Positions 45,027 through 56,433 of a stretch of DNA of 64,000 bases are shown here, piece by piece. The position numbers and the translations under genes are program-made. Position 1 is the first letter of the stretch; every line of letters starts with the position of its first letter. The notes below the pieces were generated by a model, which ran no database searches, was not told the DNA's origin, and saw nothing but the letters and a program-made list of their open reading frames with translations. Source of the DNA: DASUNP01 sp035249305 (GTDB taxonomy: Bacteria > Acidobacteriota > Blastocatellia > UBA7656). The stretch is from assembly GCA_035249305.1 (NCBI GenBank), contig DATFGQ010000064.1, forward strand, positions 1 to 64,000, written 5' to 3'.

Positions 45027-45812
45027 TCAAGCGCGCGACAGGTCGCCGAGCGCGTGTTGGACCAGCGTCAAGGCCACGATCGCGGCCGTCTCCGTCCTGA
45101 GCACGCGCGGGCCGAGCGTCACCAGACGGCAGCCGCGCTCGCATATCAGGTCCAGCTCGCCCGCGCCCCAGCCGCCTTCGGGGCCTATCAGGATGGTCGC
45201 GGCCGTTTTGTCGGGTGATTGCTCCAGCGCTTCGGTGATAGGGATGCCGCCTTTTTCGCTGAATACGAGGACCGTGCCCAGGCTCGGCGCGGTCGCGATG
45301 GGGAGCTTCTGCGAGTCCGGCTTGTTGGGGTCGAGAAAATCGCCCACCGCCAGCGGGGCCGTTATGCCCACGAGGCGGCGGCGGCCCGACTGCTTCAAGG
45401 CTTCGAGCGATATTCGACGCCACCGTTCGAGCTTCTTGAAATCGTCCTCCGCGGCGGGCTTCACGTCGGTGTGGTCAGTCAGAAGCGGCACGATAAAATC
45501 GACGCCCAGCTCCGTGGCCTTCTGCACTATGAGGTCGAACTTCTCGCCTTTCGCAAGCGCCTGAGCGAGAGTGATGCGCGCGGGCGACTCCACACGGTCG
45601 TGGAGGACGCCCGTCACCTCAAGCCGCGCGCGGTCGCGCTCGACGGCCAGGAACGTGCAACTGTACTCGGAGCCGTGGCCGTCAAAGACGAAGACCTCCG
45701 CGCCCGGCTTGAGCCGCAGCACGCGCGTCAGGTGATGCGTCTCGTCGGCGGATAACGAGATCACCGAACCGTCCATATCTTCGGGCGTAGCGTAGAACCT
45801 GCGACGCGACAT
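45027..45812 (-). CDS. rsmE: 16S rRNA m3U1498 methyltransferase
   Basis: 261 residues: N-terminal PUA-like domain (RRFYATPEDM, LSADETHHLTRVLRLKPGAE) and C-terminal SPOUT knot with IGPEGGWGAGELDL and LGPRVLRTETAAIVAL, which bind SAM. It methylates N3 of U1498 in helix 44 of 16S rRNA. It overlaps prmA by one base (TAATG), indicating coupled translation in the era-prmA-rsmE operon. Confidence 0.95.
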   Translation of the reverse strand: MSRRRFYATPEDMDGSVISLSADETHHLTRVLRLKPGAEVFVFDGHGSEYSCTFLAVERDRARLEVTGVLHDRVESPARITLAQALAKGEKFDLIVQKATELGVDFIVPLLTDHTDVKPAAEDDFKKLERWRRISLEALKQSGRRRLVGITAPLAVGDFLDPNKPDSQKLPIATAPSLGTVLVFSEKGGIPITEALEQSPDKTAATILIGPEGGWGAGELDLICERGCRLVTLGPRVLRTETAAIVALTLVQHALGDLSRA

Positions 45813-46723
45813 TAACCTTCACCCCTCCCGGCGACGAGCGAGCACCACTCCCCCATCGCGCGCCGTTTTATGATCTTTAAGCCGAACCGGCCGATCGATC
45901 GCTCAACGTCCGCTCTGAGCTCGATCAATATTCCTGAAAGTATCAAAGTCCCTGAATCTTTAAGAGCCCCCGCAAGGTCGCCCATCAGCTCGATTATAAC
46001 TTCCGCCGTCAGATTCGCGACGACCATGTCAAAGCCGCGCCCGGCGAAATCGCGCGGGACGCCTCCGGCGATCTCCAGCAGCGCCGAGACGTTATTTATC
46101 TCCGCATTCTCGCGAGCCACCGCGACGGCCTGCGGGTCTATGTCGATGGCCGTCACGTGTGATCCGGGCGCGAGCCGCGCGGCCGCGATTGCGAGTATCC
46201 CGGTCCCGGTCCCCACGTCGAGCAGGCTGCCGCCCTCCCAGAACTCTTCGATGGCCTCAAGACACATCCGCGTCGTCTCATGAGTTCCCGTGCCGAACGC
46301 CATCCCCGGATCGATCTCGATTACGACGCGGCCGTCATCGATTTCAGGCAGCTTCCACGAAGGGGCGATTACGAGACGGCTCCCGACGCTGACGGGGTCG
46401 AACCCCTCTTTCCATTTCTGCATCCAGTCCTGATCAAGGATTTCAGTAACAGAGATTTCAAAGAGCATCGGCTCAAGGCCCGCGCGGGCGAACTCAGACT
46501 GAATCAATCCGGTGAGCTCAACGGGCTTTGCGCTCGCACCGAAATAAGCGCCCAGCTTTATCTCGTTCGATGATTCTTCGAGGGTCACTATGCCGGTCGT
46601 GCCCAGGTCGAACAACAGCGAGCCGGCCATCTCCTCCACTTCGCGCGCGACTGTGACGACCACCAGATACCAGGAGCGATTGCGAGTTTCAGAAGGTTCC
46701 ATAGACTCGTAGTCAGGGGTCAT
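45812..46723 (-). CDS. prmA: Ribosomal protein L11 methyltransferase
   Basis: 303 residues from ATG 46723, which overlaps the era stop as ATGA. A small N-terminal domain (about 15-100) precedes DPGMAFGTGTHETTRMCLEA and the SAM-binding LLDVGTGTGILAIAAARL, with VVANLTAEV as the substrate-side motif. It trimethylates several Lys/N-terminal amino groups of ribosomal protein L11. The longer ORF to 46957 runs antisense to the frame of era and is discarded. Confidence 0.94.
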   Translation of the reverse strand: MTPDYESMEPSETRNRSWYLVVVTVAREVEEMAGSLLFDLGTTGIVTLEESSNEIKLGAYFGASAKPVELTGLIQSEFARAGLEPMLFEISVTEILDQDWMQKWKEGFDPVSVGSRLVIAPSWKLPEIDDGRVVIEIDPGMAFGTGTHETTRMCLEAIEEFWEGGSLLDVGTGTGILAIAAARLAPGSHVTAIDIDPQAVAVARENAEINNVSALLEIAGGVPRDFAGRGFDMVVANLTAEVIIELMGDLAGALKDSGTLILSGILIELRADVERSIGRFGLKIIKRRAMGEWCSLVAGRGEG

Positions 46724-47637
46724 CCGGGAATCCCTAGCTCGTTGAGCGTGCGCTCGTCGTCGCGCCAGTGCTCGCGCACCTTCACAAACAGGCTCAGAAA
46801 GACGTGGCGGCCGAGAAGCTTCTCGATGTCTGCGCGCGCCAGCGTCCCAATCTCTTTGAGCCGCGCACCACCGCGGCCGATTATTATCGCGCGGTGCGAC
46901 TGCCGCTCGACGTAGATCAGGCAGTTGATCCGCGTCAGATCGGCTTCCTCTTCCCACGCCTCCGTGACCACAGCGGTGACGTAGGGAATCTCTTCGCCCG
47001 TGGTTTGTAGAATCTTCTCTCGCACGAGCTCGGCCACTATCGCCCGCTCGGGCTGGTCCGTGAGATCGTCTTCCGGGTAGAGCGGCTCGCCTGCGGGCAG
47101 GTACTCGAAAGCCTTCTCGATCAAGAGCCCCGCGCCGTCGCCCGTGAGCGCAGAGACGGGTATGACCTCGGCGAACTCACGCTCGCTCGTGTAACGCCCA
47201 ATCATCGGAAGCAGCTTCGTTTTGTCCCGCAACAGATCGACTTTGTTCGGCACAAGGAAGGCGCGCGTCGGGACGCGCTTTATCATGTCGAGCGTGAAGC
47301 GATCGCCCGCGCCGAACTGCGCGGTCGAATCGACGACGAGCAGTATCAGGTCGACCGTCGAGAGCGCGTCGGTGACTACGGCCATCATGCGGCGGTTGAG
47401 CTTGTAGCCGGGCTTGTGAATCCCAGGCGTGTCGAGGAAGACCATCTGGCCCTCTTCGCGCGTTAGCACGCCGCTTATTCGCGTGCGGGTCGTCTGCGGC
47501 TTGTCCGATACGATGGCGATTTTTTCACCGACGACCAGGTTGAGCAGGGTCGATTTCCCCGCGTTAGGGCGGCCTACGAGCGCCACGACCCCCGATCTCT
47601 TCTTGCCGCTCTCATCCCCTCGGTCGTGGTTTGACAT
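46720..47637 (-). CDS. era: GTPase Era
   Basis: 305 residues. G1 GRPNAGKST (about 22-30), G2 with the TTRTRISG switch, G3 DTPG, G4 NKVD, and a C-terminal KH domain (IIGRGGARLKEIG). It binds the 3' end of 16S rRNA and checks 30S maturation. It lies in the standard phoH-ybeY-era neighbourhood, 14 bp after the CNNM gene, and is coupled to prmA by ATGA. Confidence 0.96.
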   Translation of the reverse strand: MSNHDRGDESGKKRSGVVALVGRPNAGKSTLLNLVVGEKIAIVSDKPQTTRTRISGVLTREEGQMVFLDTPGIHKPGYKLNRRMMAVVTDALSTVDLILLVVDSTAQFGAGDRFTLDMIKRVPTRAFLVPNKVDLLRDKTKLLPMIGRYTSEREFAEVIPVSALTGDGAGLLIEKAFEYLPAGEPLYPEDDLTDQPERAIVAELVREKILQTTGEEIPYVTAVVTEAWEEEADLTRINCLIYVERQSHRAIIIGRGGARLKEIGTLARADIEKLLGRHVFLSLFVKVREHWRDDERTLNELGIPG

Positions 47638-47651
47638 TTGGTAATTACCCT

Positions 47652-48947
47652 TTACTTGCTCGTAGCCTGTGATTCGATCTCGCCGGGGCTGGACTGGTCC
47701 GCGGTCCGCAGCCGCACGCGATTGACGCGCTTGCTGTCGGCGTCGACGACCTCAAACTCCAGCCCCTTGAACTCAAGCTTCTCGCCGATTGTAGGCACGT
47801 GCCCGAGCTCGTTGATTATCAACCCCGCGACGGTCGTGAAGTCGTCGGCCTCGACCTCCTTGTCGTACAACAGCTCTACCTTTCTTATCTCCGTGCTCCC
47901 GTCGACCAGGTAAGACCCGTCTTCGGCCAGTACTATCTCCTGGTCCAGGGCGGCCTCGTCTTCGTCCTCTATCTCGCCCAGTATCTCTTCGATTATGTCT
48001 TCGATGGTCACCAACCCCGCCACGCCGCCGTACTCGTCTATGACCATGGCGATCTGCACCTGCGCCTTCTGCATCTCTTCGAGCAGCTCGGCGATGGGCT
48101 TGCTTTCGGGCACGAAGTAAGCCGGCCGCATGCACTCGGTCACGCTCATCTGGTACTTGTCGCCCTCGCAAAACACGAGCAGGTCGCGCACGTAGACCGT
48201 TCCTTCGATGTTGTCTATCTGGTCGCGGTAGACCGGAAGGCGCGAGTACTTGGACTCGATCATAAGCAGCCGCGCGTCGGCGACCGTGGAGTCGGCGGCG
48301 ATGGCGACGATCTGCGGTCGCGGGCGCATCACCTCGCCGACCAGCGTGTCGCCGAACTCGATTATGTTCTGGATCATCTCGCCTTCCGACTCTTCGATGA
48401 TCCCCTCCTCTTCGCCCACGTCGATGAAGGCCTGGACTTCGTACATAGTCTCTTCTTCCTGCTCTTCGGCCTCCTCCGTGGCGGCCTCCGGGCGCTTCAT
48501 CCTTTCGAGCAGGGCGTTGATCGGGGCTATGAAGATCGAGAAGAAGCGATAGAAGAGCTTGAAGAGCGGCAACAGCCCCCAGAAGACCTCTTCCGGGTGG
48601 TTCTGGGCTAAAAGGCGCGGGAGGAATTGGCGAAAGAGCATCACCACCAGGAAGACCGCGACGAGCGTGAGCACCACGCGCGGCCGTACGCCGAGGTCGC
48701 TGATTATCTTGAATATGAGTATGGCGATGGCGGCTATCGAGAGCTGCGTCCCGAGTATCAGGATCAGCTCGAACCTTCTGCGGTGTTCGAGCAGCTCGCG
48801 GAAGAAACGCGTGCGCGGGCTCGCCTCGCGCTCTTCGGCTATCACCCTGAGCGACACTTCGCTGAGCGACTCGTAGGCGCTCTCGATGGTTGAAAGGAAG
48901 ACCAGCACCAGCAAGACGGCGCCGGCCACTACTAACTCGCTTATCAT
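47652..48947 (-). CDS. CNNM/CorC-HlyC family membrane protein with CBS domains
   Basis: 431 residues: a DUF21/CNNM membrane domain with three to four helices (about 1-20, 58-85, 88-110, 128-150), an acidic loop (TEEAEEQEEETMYE), two CBS domains (about 195-320; MRPRPQIVAIAADSTVADAR and MRPAYFVPESKPIAELLEEM), and the CorC_HlyC C-terminal domain. Homologues export or regulate Mg2+/Co2+, and this gene type habitually sits between ybeY and era. The membrane domain has few conserved polar residues visible, so transport versus regulation is open. The start abuts a heptad palindrome. Confidence 0.88.
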   Translation of the reverse strand: MISELVVAGAVLLVLVFLSTIESAYESLSEVSLRVIAEEREASPRTRFFRELLEHRRRFELILILGTQLSIAAIAILIFKIISDLGVRPRVVLTLVAVFLVVMLFRQFLPRLLAQNHPEEVFWGLLPLFKLFYRFFSIFIAPINALLERMKRPEAATEEAEEQEEETMYEVQAFIDVGEEEGIIEESEGEMIQNIIEFGDTLVGEVMRPRPQIVAIAADSTVADARLLMIESKYSRLPVYRDQIDNIEGTVYVRDLLVFCEGDKYQMSVTECMRPAYFVPESKPIAELLEEMQKAQVQIAMVIDEYGGVAGLVTIEDIIEEILGEIEDEDEAALDQEIVLAEDGSYLVDGSTEIRKVELLYDKEVEADDFTTVAGLIINELGHVPTIGEKLEFKGLEFEVVDADSKRVNRVRLRTADQSSPGEIESQATSK

Positions 48948-48948
48948 A

Positions 48949-49019
48949 GTGCTGAGTGCTGAGTGCTGAGTGCTGAGTACCTGATCTCACTCAGGACTCA
49001 GCACTCAGCACTCAGGACT
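48949..49019. repeat. Heptad palindrome (GTGCTGA unit)
   Basis: Four tandem GTGCTGA units face CACTCAG units across a short loop (ACCTGATCTC). The TGA stop of ybeY lies in the AGTCCTGAG arm and the CNNM start codon is 1 bp away on the other side. Confidence 0.85.
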
Positions 49020-49434
49020 TATCCAAAAGTTTTCGCCTGAGCTTCAGCTCAAGCCGGTTCATCTGGCCTCTGTCTGTCTCGTGATCGTAACCGCATAAAT
49101 GGAGCACGCCATGAATGACGAGCTCGCTCACCTCACGCTCCAGGCTGTGGCCGGCCTCTTCGGCCTGACGGGCGGCCGTGTCGGCCGAGATCACTACATC
49201 GCCCAGGTAATCGGCCTCGAAGCCGTCGTCGGCCGGGAAAGAGAGCACGTCGGTTGCGTGCGCTTTGCCTCTGAAACGGAGATTCAACTCGCGAATCCTT
49301 CGGTCGCGCACGAACGCGACGGTAAGCCGTGAGTCGGCGCGGCCGATCAGGTCAAGAGTCCGGGTTGCCAGCTCGCGCATGCGGCCGCGGTCCACGGTGA
49401 CGAGCCGCTGTTTATTGACCACTTCAATCGCCAC
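49012..49434 (-). CDS. ybeY: rRNA maturation endoribonuclease YbeY
   Basis: About 140 residues, with the zinc-binding signature HGVLHLCGYDHETD (H-x3-H-x5-H) near the C-terminus and VLSFPAD centrally. It works in 16S rRNA 3'-end maturation and ribosome quality control. GTG 49434 is preferred because family alignment begins at VAIEVVNKQR; it overlaps the pgpH stop by 11 bases. An ATG at 49476 would add an Arg-rich run (RRRKRRRSRARQ). The C-terminus (LLDKS) and stop are formed at the edge of the heptad palindrome. Confidence 0.93.
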   Translation of the reverse strand: MAIEVVNKQRLVTVDRGRMRELATRTLDLIGRADSRLTVAFVRDRRIRELNLRFRGKAHATDVLSFPADDGFEADYLGDVVISADTAARQAEEAGHSLEREVSELVIHGVLHLCGYDHETDRGQMNRLELKLRRKLLDKS

Positions 49435-51805
49435 TTGCCGAGCCCTGCTGCGCCGCCGCTTCCGGCGCCGGGGCAAGCGGGGCTTGCGCCGCTTCGCCGC
49501 CGGCGGGCGTTATCTGCGACAGCACGGCCTGCGACCCCGCGCGGTTGAAATCGTAGCCCGGATACGCGATGCGGTGGTGGTGGATTCCCATGACCACTTT
49601 GACGAAGCTGTCGCTCACGAGCTTGAGCTCGCGCAGCGTGATGTCGCACTCGTCCAGTTGGCCGTCGTCGCGTATGCGCGTGATTATCATGTCGATCATG
49701 TTGCGGAGCTTCGTAGGCGTCGGGTCCTGTACGGTCCGCGCGGCCGCCTCGACCGAATCGGCGATCATAATGATCGCCGCCTCTTTGCTCTGCGGCTTCG
49801 GGCCGGGGTAGCGGAACTCCCTTTCGAGCGCCGCCGAATCCCCGCCGTTATTGGCCTGGCGCGCCTTGTAGTAAAAGAACTTCATCAGCCCCGTGCCGTG
49901 GTGCTGCGGTATGATCGAGATGATTCGCGGCGGCAGCCTATACTGCTTGGCCAGCTCTATGCCCTGCTTGACGTGGTTCGCAAGGACTATCGAAGACATC
50001 TTCGGCGAGAGGCCGTCGTGCCGGTTTTCGCGGTAGGTCTGGTTCTCGACGAAATAGGTCGGCCGCACCATCTTCCCTATGTCGTGGTAGTAGCAGGCGA
50101 CGCGCGCGAACAGCGCGTCCCCACCTATGGCTTCGGCCGCCGACTCGGCGAGCAGCCCGACCATTATCGAATGGTGATAGGTGCCGGGCGCGCGCTCGGC
50201 CAGTTGCTTGAGCAGCGGGAGGTTGAGGTTCGACAGCTCAAGCAGCTTGATGTTCGTCGTTATCTCGAAGAGCCACTCGAACAGCGGGAGTATTATCGAA
50301 GCCACCATCGCCGCCAACACGCCGCTCGTAAAGCCGCAGAACGCGTCGAAAAGCAGGAGCAGAAGGTCCGGCGCGTTCGCGCCGAGCAGGTCGAGCGCGA
50401 GCGCGCCGGCCGCGCCGACCAGCCCCATCCAAAGACCCGCGCGCACAAGCTCCGTCCTGTCGCGGCAGTTTTGCAGATGGTATATCGCCCCGACGCTCAC
50501 GACCATCGTGTAGGCCGCAAGGTAGACGTTTCCCGAGAGCACGCCGACGAAGACCGTCAGTATCGCCGAGAAGACGAAAGAGGCATGCGCGTCGGTCAGT
50601 ATCGTGATGAGGGCCGCGCCGACCGCAAGCGGCGCAAGATACTTGTAGCTTATCTGCGAGTTGAACGGCACGCGCGTGGTCCACTCGCTCATCGCGTAGC
50701 CCAGCGCGAAAAACAGCCGAGCCAGTCCCAGCGTTATCACGAACGAAGCTATCTGAAGGAGGAAGTGGCGGCGCACGCGTATGTGCCGGTTCTGAAAGCG
50801 GACCAGATACTGCCACAGGACCAGCACCAGCATCATCACGATGACGACCGTGCCGGCGAACTCTATCGCGCGCTGGCCGACGGGGCGGTGAAATGCGGCC
50901 TTCTTAAGCAGCTCGGCCTTGATGGGGCTCACCGTCTCGTCTTTGACGACTATCGGATCGCCCTTCGAGATGGCGACCGTCACCTTTGGCACGCCCTCCT
51001 TGGCCTGGTTCTTGCGCGCGTCGGTCTCAGCCTCGTTGAACTCAAGGTTGGCGATGATGGGCGCGCGGTCGAGCACCTGGCCCAGCAGCCGGCGCTCGTT
51101 CGCGTCGTATTCGCTCGGCCACACCAGCCGGTCGCTGCGCAACGCGGCGCGCGCCGTTATGACGTCGCGGATCATGGAGATGTCCGAGACGCTGACCTCG
51201 TCCTTGCTCCTCGTGTCGCGGCGGACGATCCCCATAGCGCCGTGCTTGTTGAGCTGGCCCCGGCGCTCCACCACGCCCGTCGCCATCACCAATTCGACAT
51301 GGCCCACCATCAGCTTTTCGAGCTCGGAGTTGAAGCCGTACTTGCGCAGGAGCGCGACCTGCTCCGGGTCGAGTATGATGCCGCTCTCCTCTTCGATCTT
51401 CAGTCGCAGATCTTCGATGGCCGTCTCGGGGGGGGCCTCGCGCCCGACTCTGAACATGTGCTCGACGCTGTTGACCACGTCGCGCGTGGCTTTAGGGTTG
51501 TAATCGAAGACGGGCTGTAGCGATGAGGCGGCCTGGTCGCGCAGCCGCTTGGTCTCCGTCGCGTCTTCCGCCTGGAGGTTTTCGGGGGCGATGATGTCGT
51601 GCGTGGCGACGCTGCCGGCGGGGAGCGGCTCGATCTGCTGGCGCTGATAATCTCTGAGCAGGAGTATCGAGAGCGCGACTATGATAAACAGCCCGACGCC
51701 CGCGTCTATCACCGAGCGGTCCGACAGCCCGGACGAGAACGCCCGCGCCTGCTTCTTCAGCCTGGCGAGACGACCGGCGCGCGATGTGGGAGCCGCTTTC
51801 GACAT
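49424..51805 (-). CDS. 7TMR-HD family phosphohydrolase (PgpH-like c-di-AMP phosphodiesterase)
   Basis: 793 residues. One N-terminal transmembrane segment (AGVGLFIIVALSILLL, about 35-50), a large extracytoplasmic domain (to about 330), seven transmembrane helices (about 340-540), then a cytosolic HD domain with APGTYHHSIMVG and the HD pair near residue 573 (CYYHDIGKM) plus QHHGTGLMKFFYYKA. Homologues (PgpH) hydrolyse c-di-AMP. The gene sits between phoH and ybeY, as in Firmicutes. Its start abuts a heptad palindrome, which separates it from phoH. The C-terminal tail is Ala/Pro rich. Confidence 0.9.
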   Translation of the reverse strand: MSKAAPTSRAGRLARLKKQARAFSSGLSDRSVIDAGVGLFIIVALSILLLRDYQRQQIEPLPAGSVATHDIIAPENLQAEDATETKRLRDQAASSLQPVFDYNPKATRDVVNSVEHMFRVGREAPPETAIEDLRLKIEEESGIILDPEQVALLRKYGFNSELEKLMVGHVELVMATGVVERRGQLNKHGAMGIVRRDTRSKDEVSVSDISMIRDVITARAALRSDRLVWPSEYDANERRLLGQVLDRAPIIANLEFNEAETDARKNQAKEGVPKVTVAISKGDPIVVKDETVSPIKAELLKKAAFHRPVGQRAIEFAGTVVIVMMLVLVLWQYLVRFQNRHIRVRRHFLLQIASFVITLGLARLFFALGYAMSEWTTRVPFNSQISYKYLAPLAVGAALITILTDAHASFVFSAILTVFVGVLSGNVYLAAYTMVVSVGAIYHLQNCRDRTELVRAGLWMGLVGAAGALALDLLGANAPDLLLLLFDAFCGFTSGVLAAMVASIILPLFEWLFEITTNIKLLELSNLNLPLLKQLAERAPGTYHHSIMVGLLAESAAEAIGGDALFARVACYYHDIGKMVRPTYFVENQTYRENRHDGLSPKMSSIVLANHVKQGIELAKQYRLPPRIISIIPQHHGTGLMKFFYYKARQANNGGDSAALEREFRYPGPKPQSKEAAIIMIADSVEAAARTVQDPTPTKLRNMIDMIITRIRDDGQLDECDITLRELKLVSDSFVKVVMGIHHHRIAYPGYDFNRAGSQAVLSQITPAGGEAAQAPLAPAPEAAAQQGSASGD

Positions 51806-51807
51806 AT

Positions 51808-51882
51808 TGAGTGCTGAGTGCTGAGTGCTGAGTGCTGAGTAGTTGTCCTTAACTCAGGACTCAGCACTCAGCACTCAGGACT
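51808..51882. repeat. Heptad palindrome (GTGCTGA unit)
   Basis: Four GTGCTGA units face CACTCAG/GACTCAG units across AGTTGTCCTTA. It fills the gap between the phoH stop (51887) and the pgpH-like start (51805). Confidence 0.85.
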
Positions 51883-51886
51883 ATCG

Positions 51887-55171
<3,285 letters not shown>

Positions 55172-55173
55172 AG

Positions 55174-55213
55174 AAAAAAGCGCCCGGCGTAGCCTTCGGG
55201 CTAGGCCGGCGCG
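55174..55213 (-). terminator. Terminator-like hairpin directly upstream of the phoH start codon
   Basis: On the minus strand GCGCCGGC..TAGCC-CGAA-GGCTA..GCCGGGCGC forms a long GC stem with small mismatches, followed by TTTTTT, then CT and the ATG. It lies inside the phoH leader and could act as an attenuator. Confidence 0.65.
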
Positions 55214-55285
55214 GACAGTGCTGTTCCGGTATTACCGCAATCTGGCCTCATGATTCATCGGCTGGTCGTGGCTGAACATGAGTCA

Positions 55286-55314
55286 AAGCTACTACAGGCC
55301 GGGCGGCGTGTCAA
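55286..55314 (-). promoter_or_regulatory. Promoter of the phoH cluster
   Basis: TTGACA (55309-55314), 17-bp spacer, TAGCTT (55286-55291), giving a leader of about 105 nt that contains the hairpin at 55174-55213. Confidence 0.6.
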
Positions 55315-55366
55315 TCTAGGCGAATTCAGTTATTGGCCCCAAAAACCGTAATCCCTGGCGTGTCAG

Positions 55367-56215
55367 TTGCAATTACAGTTACTGGGCGCTTTTTCGAGAG
55401 CCTTAGAGCGGTTCAGAGAACCATTATCGTTCACAGAGTACGGTCAGGAAAGGCTATTGAAATACATCGGCAGAAAAAAGAGGCGGCAAGCGGTGGTGAT
55501 GATCGTTTCGTGCGTCTGTTTCATACTGGGCGCTATAATAATGATTAACCTGCAACCGTCGGGAGCGACATTTACCGGAGAGCGCACGACCACTACCAAT
55601 TCGCGCGCGGCGACTGAGCCGCAGCCATCAAAGCAGCCATCTAATTTGCAGCCGCTGATTCAACCGCCTACGCCGCCGACAACCGAGCCCGTAGCTGCGC
55701 CTGCCGAACCGGCGGCTCCTGTAGCCGAGCCGGCAGAGGCGGCCGGGTCAGTCGGCGAAGGAGATGTCGGCTACTTGCGCACGAGGAGCCTGCTCGTACC
55801 CGTTGCCGGCGTAACTATAAGCCAGCTTCGCGACTCTTTTCTTGATGGCCGCTCGGAGGGCAGAACGCACCAGGCGCTCGACATAATGGCCCCGCTCGGA
55901 ACGCCCGTGCTTGCGACCGACGACGGCAAAGTGATGAGGCTCTACCAGAGCGACAGGGGCGGCATAATGATCTATCAATCGGACCCGACGGGCAATTATG
56001 TCTATTATTACGGCCACCTCTCTCGCTACGCGGATAGCATGTCTGATGGCAAGCAGGTGAAGCGAGGAGAAGTGATCGGCTACGTCGGCGACACGGGCAA
56101 TGCGGGCGCAGGAAATTATCATCTACACTTCGGCATATCAAAGATGCGCGCGCCGGGCAAATGGAGCGGCGGCGCACCTATCAATCCCTACCCGCTTCTT
56201 GCGCGCAAGCAATAA
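55367..56215 (+). CDS. Membrane-anchored M23 (LytM) family metallopeptidase
   Basis: 282 residues if started at TTG 55367. One transmembrane helix (VVMIVSCVCFILGAIIMI, about 43-60) is followed by a Pro/Ala/Glu linker (about 80-130) and a C-terminal LytM domain with zinc ligands H168, D172 (HQALD) and H254, catalytic-type H217 and H252 (YHLHFG). All expected residues are kept, so it is probably an active peptidoglycan endopeptidase facing the periplasm. No ATG/GTG start with a Shine-Dalgarno was found upstream, so the N-terminus is uncertain. Confidence 0.82.
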   Translation: MQLQLLGAFSRALERFREPLSFTEYGQERLLKYIGRKKRRQAVVMIVSCVCFILGAIIMINLQPSGATFTGERTTTTNSRAATEPQPSKQPSNLQPLIQPPTPPTTEPVAAPAEPAAPVAEPAEAAGSVGEGDVGYLRTRSLLVPVAGVTISQLRDSFLDGRSEGRTHQALDIMAPLGTPVLATDDGKVMRLYQSDRGGIMIYQSDPTGNYVYYYGHLSRYADSMSDGKQVKRGEVIGYVGDTGNAGAGNYHLHFGISKMRAPGKWSGGAPINPYPLLARKQ

Positions 56216-56231
56216 TCCCTGATAGACGAAA

Positions 56232-56403
56232 GCCCCGTAGGGGCGCTATTCAATAGCCCGGCGCATCGCGCCGGGTCATGCGTCATACGAGACGAAGCCC
56301 TGAAAGGGCGCGATAAGAGTATCGCCCTTTCAGGGCTTCTCATTAATAACAACTCGGTTCCAGGGGCGGCACCCCTGGCTATTGAATATCGCCTCTTCGA
56401 GGC
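56232..56403. repeat. Composite palindromic repeat element (six hairpins)
   Basis: Successive hairpins: GCCCC-GTA-GGGGC, CCCGGCGC-ATC-GCGCCGGG, an 18-20-bp stem beginning AGCCCTGAAAGGGCG (56296-56337), CCAGGGG-CGGCA-CCCCTGG and GCCTC-TTC-GAGGC. A pair TATTCAATAGCC and GGCTATTGAATA brackets the middle. No ORF. It resembles REP/MITE-type clusters and lies between convergent genes. Confidence 0.6.
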
Positions 56404-56433
56404 TTATGGAATCCTTACCCTTCGGGCAGGAAC

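Noticed and set aside
43723..45423. Longer 566-residue start for the paaK-like gene
   Set aside because: The first 134 residues are an alternative frame of rsmE; the ATG at 45021 just after the rsmE stop fits family length.
45812..46957. Longer start for prmA
   Set aside because: The extension is an alternative frame of era; ATG 46723 overlaps the era stop as ATGA and matches PrmA length.
47773..48990. 405-residue minus-strand open frame
   Set aside because: Same-strand alternative frame of the CNNM gene; Arg-rich and starts inside a palindrome.
48949..49019. Possible CRISPR-like array from the short tandem repeats
   Set aside because: Units are 7 nt without spacers and are arranged as inverted arms; no cas genes are nearby.
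49265..51520. 751-residue plus-strand open frame
   Set aside because: Antisense shadow of the pgpH-like HD gene in high-GC DNA; no ribosome-binding site or recognisable domain.
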